Below, piece after piece: positions 59,535-64,000 of a DNA stretch of 64,000 bases (the first letter of the stretch is position 1; each line of letters starts with the position of its first letter). Below the pieces are notes generated by a model. The model did no database searches and was not told the origin of the DNA. It saw nothing but the letters and a program-made list of their open reading frames with translations. Source of the stretch: a bacterium (GTDB taxonomy: Bacteria > Verrucomicrobiota > Verrucomicrobiia > Chthoniobacterales > UBA6821); assembly GCA_021849805.1 (NCBI GenBank), contig JAJZSL010000005.1:1-64000 (forward strand). The letters run 5' to 3'. The position numbers and the translations under genes were made by a program.

Positions 59535-60440
59535 ATGGCTATTCCCATTGACGGCTCCAGTACAAATGTAAATTCGTTTTATGATGTCAATAGATCAGAG
59601 AACAATTCACTCCCGCAGCAGAAGAACCAAACAACTATTGGGGGACATAAAGTTGAAGTCCTCTCAGAGTCATCACCGATTTCTTTTCAAGATAAGGCTT
59701 CTCTACTCGGGAAGCTTTTTAAAGGTAGAGAGCTTCTTGGTGTGCAAGAAATTGTTGCTAGTTCCTCTTCAGAAGCATTAGTACAGGATATTATCTCGGC
59801 AACAAGAGCATTTCTGACGCGAGAATCTGATAAAATAGCTGCTTCTCGTTCTCTTGCCCAACAGATCAGTCCGCTTGCTAGGAACTATCAGGAAACCAGT
59901 CAATATAAATTTGCAAGCAAGGATGTTCAAGAAAGCATCGATTCTTGTGCTCAACGTTTTGAAGATTCCCTGAGGGATTTAGACCAAGCAGAAGCTGAAA
60001 GTCAACGCTTGCTCCAGTCCCCACCAAGCTTAAGCGATCTTCCAGGAAAAATTGATCAGCTTAGTTCCGTTCACAATAATGTTGCCAATAATGCTACTAG
60101 TCTTCTTATTTTCCTTGTTGTACTCGAGGTACCAGAAGCAGTTAAACTCTTCAGTGGACTTCAAGCAAGTAATACTCAGTCGTCCTTAAATTCTTCTTCA
60201 ACAGAGCAAGAGGTATCACCAGCTAGCAGTAGAACGGCTTCTAACTCTCCTAGTAGTGGAACAGTCAATAATAGAGGTGCAGACTCTAGAGAAGAAAATC
60301 TTAAAAACGAAGAAGAAAAATCGAGAGCAGAAAAGGCAGGAAGAAGACTCGATGCAGAAAAAGAGGGAGAAAAGGAAGCTCTAAAAAAAGCTCTCGAAGA
60401 AAGAAAAAGAGCAGCAAATCAAACATCTTCTCTGGCTTAA
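59535..60440 (+). CDS. Unrecognised protein with effector-like composition
   Basis: 301 residues, no Cys except one, no signal peptide. The N-terminus (MAIPIDGSSTNVNSFYDVNR) is Ser/Asn-rich, as in many type III substrates. A helical middle (about 60-175: DIISATRAFLTRESDKIAAS) precedes a single hydrophobic segment at about 188-207 (NNATSLLIFLVVLEVPEA), then a Ser-rich linker and a highly charged coiled-coil tail (EENLKNEEEKSRAEKAGRRL, EGEKEALKKALEERKRA). A host-membrane-inserted effector, as with chlamydial Inc-like proteins, is conceivable, but only one hydrophobic segment is present. No homologue recognised. Confidence 0.6.
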   Translation: MAIPIDGSSTNVNSFYDVNRSENNSLPQQKNQTTIGGHKVEVLSESSPISFQDKASLLGKLFKGRELLGVQEIVASSSSEALVQDIISATRAFLTRESDKIAASRSLAQQISPLARNYQETSQYKFASKDVQESIDSCAQRFEDSLRDLDQAEAESQRLLQSPPSLSDLPGKIDQLSSVHNNVANNATSLLIFLVVLEVPEAVKLFSGLQASNTQSSLNSSSTEQEVSPASSRTASNSPSSGTVNNRGADSREENLKNEEEKSRAEKAGRRLDAEKEGEKEALKKALEERKRAANQTSSLA

Positions 60441-60533
60441 GTGAGATTTTCTCCTAGAGGGTATCATCTTATTTCTTAGAATTCATTGTATCTGCCGAAT
60501 AGATGTATTTTTGGTAAAGGAGTGATTTTATTT

Positions 60534-60762
60534 CACTACTCTCCAAAATAAAAATGGTAAATAGAAGGGCACTCCTCTAGAAGTGTCCTTCTATCTACGG
60601 TAGCCTCATTCCTGTTTTCGTGGGAATGAGGATGTGTGAAGTTGATAGAAAGATTAAAAAGCAATCTCTGCTTTTTGAAAAAAGTGCTCACCAAGGACAT
60701 AAGAGGAAAGTTCCTCAAATTTTATTGTGGACAAGAGCGATCTTCCCAGTCCTTTGTCAGAA
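60534..60762 (+). repeat. Dispersed intergenic repeat, copy C
   Basis: Starts CACTACTCTCCAAAATAAAA, followed by TAGAAGGGCACTCCTCTAGA, a decayed palindrome at 60608-60627 (ATTCCTGTTTTCGTGGGAAT), GTGTGAAGTTGATAGAAAGA, GTGCTCACCAAGGACATAAG and TTTTATTGTGGACAAGAGCG. The last two match the right end of copy A. No gene lies in 60441-60776. Confidence 0.75.
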
Positions 60763-60776
60763 GAGTCAGAAGAGCT

Positions 60777-60852
60777 TGGGGTGACCGACGGGACTCGAAC
60801 CCGCAACAGCCAGGACCACAACCTGGAGCTCTACCATTGAGCTACGGCCACC
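60777..60852 (-). tRNA. tRNA-His (GTG)
   Basis: On the minus strand: extra 5' G, acceptor GTGGCCG paired with CGGTCAC, D-arm TAGCTCAATGGTAGAGCT, anticodon stem CCAGG/CCTGG around TTGTGGT (anticodon GTG), T-arm GCGGG-TTCGAGT-CCCGT, discriminator C, then an encoded CCA (60777-60779). The extra G at 60852 opposite the C discriminator is the His identity element. Confidence 0.96.
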
Positions 60853-60919
60853 ATAAAAAGAGTTCTCATAGTAAATTTTTCTTCTTCATTGTCAATCTTT
60901 GTGGTCAATTGCTTTTCTG

Positions 60920-61792
60920 ATGAAAGTTCATAGTAGTCTTCTTCGAGAACGTTTTTTGGTGGTTAAAAAACCACTGGGATTCGCCACACTTCCATCAGTT
61001 CAAATAGAAGAGGGGTACTTTTTATCACCATCTGAGAGAACTTACTCTCTTAGGAGTCAAGGTGGTCAATTTTTTTTGATCCTTGAAGAAAAAAAAAGAA
61101 AGAGCTTGCAACGCGCTATGGAATTGACCGAGGTTCAATTTAAGGCTCTCTGGCCCCTTACCCAAGGTCGGCGCCTTTGCTTTAAGCGCACGTTCTTCTC
61201 CATAAAAAAATGTCAAGTTATCATGGATACTTTTCTAGGAGAGCATGCTCCTTTAGTTTTAGCAGAGGTGATTTTTCCAACAATGAGTCAAAGTAAAAAG
61301 ATAAGCCACCTTCGTGAACTCAGTTTTTTGGGAGAGAACATCACGCACCAAAAGGAATACGAGCCTGCTTTCATGGCTCTTTATGGCAGGGTAGAAGTAG
61401 GAGGGATTACTCAAATTGGAGTTCTTCCTTATCTTTTCAAGGAAGATGAATTACAAGTACTCATTATTACTAATGCATCAGGTAACCGCTGGATTGTTCC
61501 CAAGGGTTCTCAAGAGCCTCAAATGACTCCCCACGAAGTCGCTCTCATGGAAGCGGTGGAGGAAGGTGGTGTTTTGGGAACAGTACGTCATGATCTCCAT
61601 ATTTCTTATCCAACAAGTGCAGGTCGTTTTTTAAAGCTCTACACAATGAAAATTTCTAAATTATTGAGCACTTGGCCAGAGGATCGTTTTCGCCAACGAA
61701 AATTACTCCCTCTCAAGCAGGCGCTTCAACTCATCGATGATCCTAGTCTCTTACGTGCAATGATACATCTTGCAAGATTGATTCAACAGTAG
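60920..61792 (+). CDS. CYTH - Nudix fusion hydrolase
   Basis: 290 residues. Start 60920 (MKVHSSLLRERFLVV) is an ATG; a TTG at 60899 is possible. The N-terminal ~155 residues look like a CYTH (triphosphate tunnel) domain: IEEGYFLSPSERTYSLRSQG, FFLILEEKKRKSLQRAMELT, LCFKRTFFSIKKCQVIMDTF and LVLAEVIF, with the paired basic/acidic residues of the tunnel. The C-terminal ~135 residues carry a Nudix fold: IVPKGSQEPQMTPHEVALME, AVEEGGVLG, close to G-x5-E-x7-REUxEExGU although the Arg of REU is replaced by Met/Glu. Likely substrates are inorganic polyphosphate/triphosphate or diphosphoinositol-type compounds; this is inference. Confidence 0.75.
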   Translation: MKVHSSLLRERFLVVKKPLGFATLPSVQIEEGYFLSPSERTYSLRSQGGQFFLILEEKKRKSLQRAMELTEVQFKALWPLTQGRRLCFKRTFFSIKKCQVIMDTFLGEHAPLVLAEVIFPTMSQSKKISHLRELSFLGENITHQKEYEPAFMALYGRVEVGGITQIGVLPYLFKEDELQVLIITNASGNRWIVPKGSQEPQMTPHEVALMEAVEEGGVLGTVRHDLHISYPTSAGRFLKLYTMKISKLLSTWPEDRFRQRKLLPLKQALQLIDDPSLLRAMIHLARLIQQ

Positions 61793-61830
61793 TTTCGATC
61801 TACTTTTTCTTACAAGAATCCTTGTTTTTT

Positions 61831-62493
61831 ATGATCAAGAGTGGAAAAAAATTTTCTTCGAAAAAAGAACTCCTTCTCTCCCTACTTCACGAAGGAGCGT
61901 TCCGTTTGGGAGAAATTCTCCTTCGAGCAGATTGGTCTCTTCGTCACTATGATGATCGATCATTTTTAGAGGAAGAACTGAAATTATACACACAACCTCA
62001 AGATGCTCGCCAAATCAGCCGTTACGATCTTCAAGGAAAAATTCGTCCTCTCAAAACAGCTCCCAATCTTCTTCGAGGATGGTTATTGAAATTAAAGAGC
62101 CTAGAAGAAGTCCTCCTTGCTTTGGATTTTTTTTATCCGGCGGCCCTTGATCTCTATCGAACATTTTTAGCAGGAGAACTTTCGAGCACCCCACTGCGCT
62201 CAACACTCAATCGCCAAACAGGGATGTATCGTATTACTCAGTTGTTAACCGATGAACAAGCTCAGGAGCTTATTGGTCAGATGTGCTGTTCTGATCATGG
62301 ATGTTTAAGAAAAGTTCTCTGGTCCATTGCTCCTGATGAGGAAATGACCACACTTCCTTTAGAGAAAACGAGGGTGGATCAAAACAATAATTCTTCATCA
62401 CTTCAAGAAATTCCACTTCTCTGTCGAGAAGCCTGTAATCTGCTTGTTGCTGCAGCACGCCCGCTTGCCAAAAAAAATCTTCCCTCCTCCTAA
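61831..62493 (+). CDS. DR2241-like putative iron-sulfur protein
   Basis: 220 residues, start ATG 61831 (MIKSGKKFSSKKELLLSLL). The layout resembles the DR2241 family, in which a winged/helical part precedes a small 4Fe-4S domain. Key stretches: FYPAALDLYRTFLAGEL, STLNRQTGMYRITQLLTDEQ, GQMCCSDHGCLRKVLWSI and IPLLCREACNLLVAAAR; four to five Cys (CC-x4-C and C-x3-C) could bind a cluster. The role is not established in any organism I know of; a connection to cobalamin/sirohydrochlorin chelatase-like proteins exists in relatives. Its stop touches the start of the amidohydrolase gene, indicating one operon from the CYTH-Nudix gene on. Confidence 0.55.
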   Translation: MIKSGKKFSSKKELLLSLLHEGAFRLGEILLRADWSLRHYDDRSFLEEELKLYTQPQDARQISRYDLQGKIRPLKTAPNLLRGWLLKLKSLEEVLLALDFFYPAALDLYRTFLAGELSSTPLRSTLNRQTGMYRITQLLTDEQAQELIGQMCCSDHGCLRKVLWSIAPDEEMTTLPLEKTRVDQNNNSSSLQEIPLLCREACNLLVAAARPLAKKNLPSS

Positions 62494-63720
62494 ATGCGCT
62501 ATCAACTCCTCCCTAGGATCTATCGTGCACGTTATCTCTTGCCGATGAGCGCCCCAGTGATAGAGGATGGGGCAGTTTTGATCCACAACGGAGTTATTCT
62601 TGATGTAGGCAAGTATTCTGATCTTAAACCCCATTATGCTTCTGTTGCCTATCATGATCTCGGTGCTGTTCTTCTTCTGCCCGGGCTTATCAATGCTCAT
62701 GTTCACTTAGATTATACAATGATGAGAGGAAAGCTAAGTGCAGGAGATTCCTTTGTAACTTGGATTCAAAAGCTCAATGAGAGAAAGGCTTCTCTTCATC
62801 AAGAAGATTATTTCAAGGCTATTGTTGAAGGAGCGCACGAGCTCTCTACTTGGGGCTGCACGAGTTGCTGTAATATTGAGTCCTTTGCAGATTTGATTGA
62901 AAAACTTCCTCCGCTACCCCTACGCACTTGGCACTGCCTTGAAATGATGGATATCCGAGGAAGAGAGCAGGGGGAGCAAGGGCTTGCTCTCTTAGAATCT
63001 CTTTTAAGAAAAAAAGAAAGACTGACGACCTTACTTGGTATTTCACCACATGCTCCACTAACTTGTTCTCAAAGGCTCTATGAACGTGCCGCTTTCCTTG
63101 CTAGAGGACATCAACTTCCTTTTTGTACTCATCTGGCTGAATCCCAAGAAGAGCTAGAGATGTTTGCTCATAGTAGAGGACCATGGTTTGATTTTTTAAA
63201 GCGCCTTGGAAGAGAGATGAGTGATTGTGGTGAGGCAACAGCAGTCCAGTTGCTATTGAAAAACAATCTTCTTCCACGAGGTTCGCTTTTAGTTCATATG
63301 AATTTTCTCAGTGTAGAGGATCGTGCTTTGCTTGCAGAGCGTGGAGCTGATTTTTTTGTGGTGCATTGTCCAAGGACACATCAGTTTTTCAAGCGTCCTC
63401 CTTTTGATTGGAAGTTTTTTTCTCAACATGGGTATCGTTTGTTGCTTGGGACGGACAGCTTAGCTAGCAATAGGGAGCTTAATCTCTTTGCTGAAATGCG
63501 TACCATGGCTGCAGTAGCTCCTCAACTAAAACCAGAAGAGATCATTGCTATGGTGACACTTTCTCCTGCTGCTGCTCTTGGAATGGATGGAAAATTGGGA
63601 AGATTAAGTCGTGGAGCTTTTGCCGAAATGATCACTATTCCCTTTGAAGAAAATCTTGCGTATGTTTATCAAGCAGTTCTTCAAAATCAACAACCTCCTA
63701 ACATTATTTCCCTTTCTTAA
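62494..63720 (+). CDS. Amidohydrolase-family deaminase (TRZ/ATZ type)
   Basis: 408 residues of the metal-dependent amidohydrolase superfamily. Metal ligands: LPGLINAHVHLDYTMM (HxH), FCTHLAESQEELEMF (His plus Glu), LVHMNFLS (His) and LLGTDSLASNRELNLFAEMR (Asp). The pattern fits aminofutalosine, S-adenosylhomocysteine/guanine or chlorotriazine-type deaminases. Aminofutalosine deaminase (menaquinone futalosine route) is a reasonable candidate in PVC bacteria, but no other mqn genes are in the window. It starts immediately after the preceding stop and its own stop is 2 bases before rph, so these genes are tightly packed. Confidence 0.82.
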   Translation: MRYQLLPRIYRARYLLPMSAPVIEDGAVLIHNGVILDVGKYSDLKPHYASVAYHDLGAVLLLPGLINAHVHLDYTMMRGKLSAGDSFVTWIQKLNERKASLHQEDYFKAIVEGAHELSTWGCTSCCNIESFADLIEKLPPLPLRTWHCLEMMDIRGREQGEQGLALLESLLRKKERLTTLLGISPHAPLTCSQRLYERAAFLARGHQLPFCTHLAESQEELEMFAHSRGPWFDFLKRLGREMSDCGEATAVQLLLKNNLLPRGSLLVHMNFLSVEDRALLAERGADFFVVHCPRTHQFFKRPPFDWKFFSQHGYRLLLGTDSLASNRELNLFAEMRTMAAVAPQLKPEEIIAMVTLSPAAALGMDGKLGRLSRGAFAEMITIPFEENLAYVYQAVLQNQQPPNIISLS

Positions 63721-63722
63721 CA

Positions 63723-64000
63723 ATGCTTTCAGTTTCTCGATCTGATCACCGATTAGTCCATGCACTCCGAGTCATTAACATGCAGGCAGATATTGCTCCT
63801 CAAGCCATGGGCTCTCTCCTTATTTCTTTTGGAAATACTCAAGTGATTTGTGCAGTTAATATTGAAGATGGCGTTCCTCGCTGGATGAAGGAGCAAAAAA
63901 TCACTGGAGGATGGCTAACAGCTGAGTACTCCATGCTTCCTTATTCTACAAAACCAAGGAAGAGTAGGATGGCTCTGCAAGGGCGATTCGATGGACGTTC
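63723..64000 (+). CDS. rph: Ribonuclease PH, N-terminal part (runs off the window)
   Basis: The ATG at 63723 begins MLSVSRSDHRLVHALRVINM, then AMGSLLISFGNTQVICAVNI, EDGVPRWMKEQKITGGWLTA and EYSMLPYSTKPRKSRMALQG, matching the RNase PH family, which trims tRNA 3' ends by phosphorolysis. The usual RxDGR start reads RSDHR. About 92 residues are present; the phosphate-binding end and most of the fold lie beyond base 64000. Confidence 0.92.
   Translation, partial: MLSVSRSDHRLVHALRVINMQADIAPQAMGSLLISFGNTQVICAVNIEDGVPRWMKEQKITGGWLTAEYSMLPYSTKPRKSRMALQGRFDGR

Overview
The window is a gene-dense bacterial chromosome segment with long housekeeping runs on both strands, no phage, no CRISPR array and no intact transposase. 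The best reading is a Gram-negative, LPS-bearing member of the PVC group, probably Verrucomicrobiota, living with or inside a eukaryotic host. This placement is inferred from gene content (heptose genes hldA/gmhB, TolB, OprB porin, Mpl, a double-domain NDK, topoisomerase III next to dprA, a PHP-GT4 fusion), not from an rRNA gene. The host-associated reading rests on a SycD/LcrH-type type III secretion chaperone followed by a large Ala/Ser/Thr-rich secreted-protein gene (44.3-46.7 kb), and on a protein at 32.2-34.3 kb that carries both halves of a eukaryotic USP-type deubiquitinase active site.

Layout. 1-0.9 kb: end of a repeat protein. 1.3-2.8 kb: thiD and a zinc metallopeptidase. 3-10.7 kb: OprB porin, tRNA-Phe, priA, double NDK, aspartate aminotransferase, prenyl synthase. 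10.7-11.6 kb: a large mosaic of non-coding repeats. 12-23.4 kb: glcD-like oxidase, fabI, dprA, topoisomerase III, M24 peptidase, rpsN, CorC-like protein, amino-acid permease. 23.5-30.5 kb: double GT2, rsmE, tolB, a frameshifted formylglycine-generating-enzyme-like gene, a short CysJ-like reductase. 30.7-43.1 kb: mpl, the USP-like gene, a conserved unknown plus mnmE, gmhB/hldA, two exported unknowns, phoH and pgpH. 43.4-49.5 kb: map, the type III cluster, then rpmJ-rpsM-rpsK-rpsD-yajC. 50-64 kb: PHP-GT4 glycosyltransferase, peptide-binding protein, pyk, ribF, htrA, a candidate effector, tRNA-His, a CYTH-Nudix protein, a DR2241-like protein, an amidohydrolase and the start of rph.

Three features stand out. 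First, the USP-like protein together with the type III genes suggests interference with host ubiquitin. Second, nearly every larger intergenic gap holds pieces of one dispersed mosaic repeat family: a 165-166-bp element with terminal inverted repeats, a conserved tail, an ATTCCTGC...GCAGGAAT palindrome and flanking modules; the fullest copy spans about 10.73-11.56 kb. Third, ribosomal protein S11 carries an extra N-terminal domain of about 125 residues with five tandem seven-residue repeats.

Most start codons lack a Shine-Dalgarno sequence and are instead preceded by pyrimidine-rich or A/T-rich tracts. Several starts are GTG, and start choices were made mainly from family alignments and signal peptides remembered, not computed.
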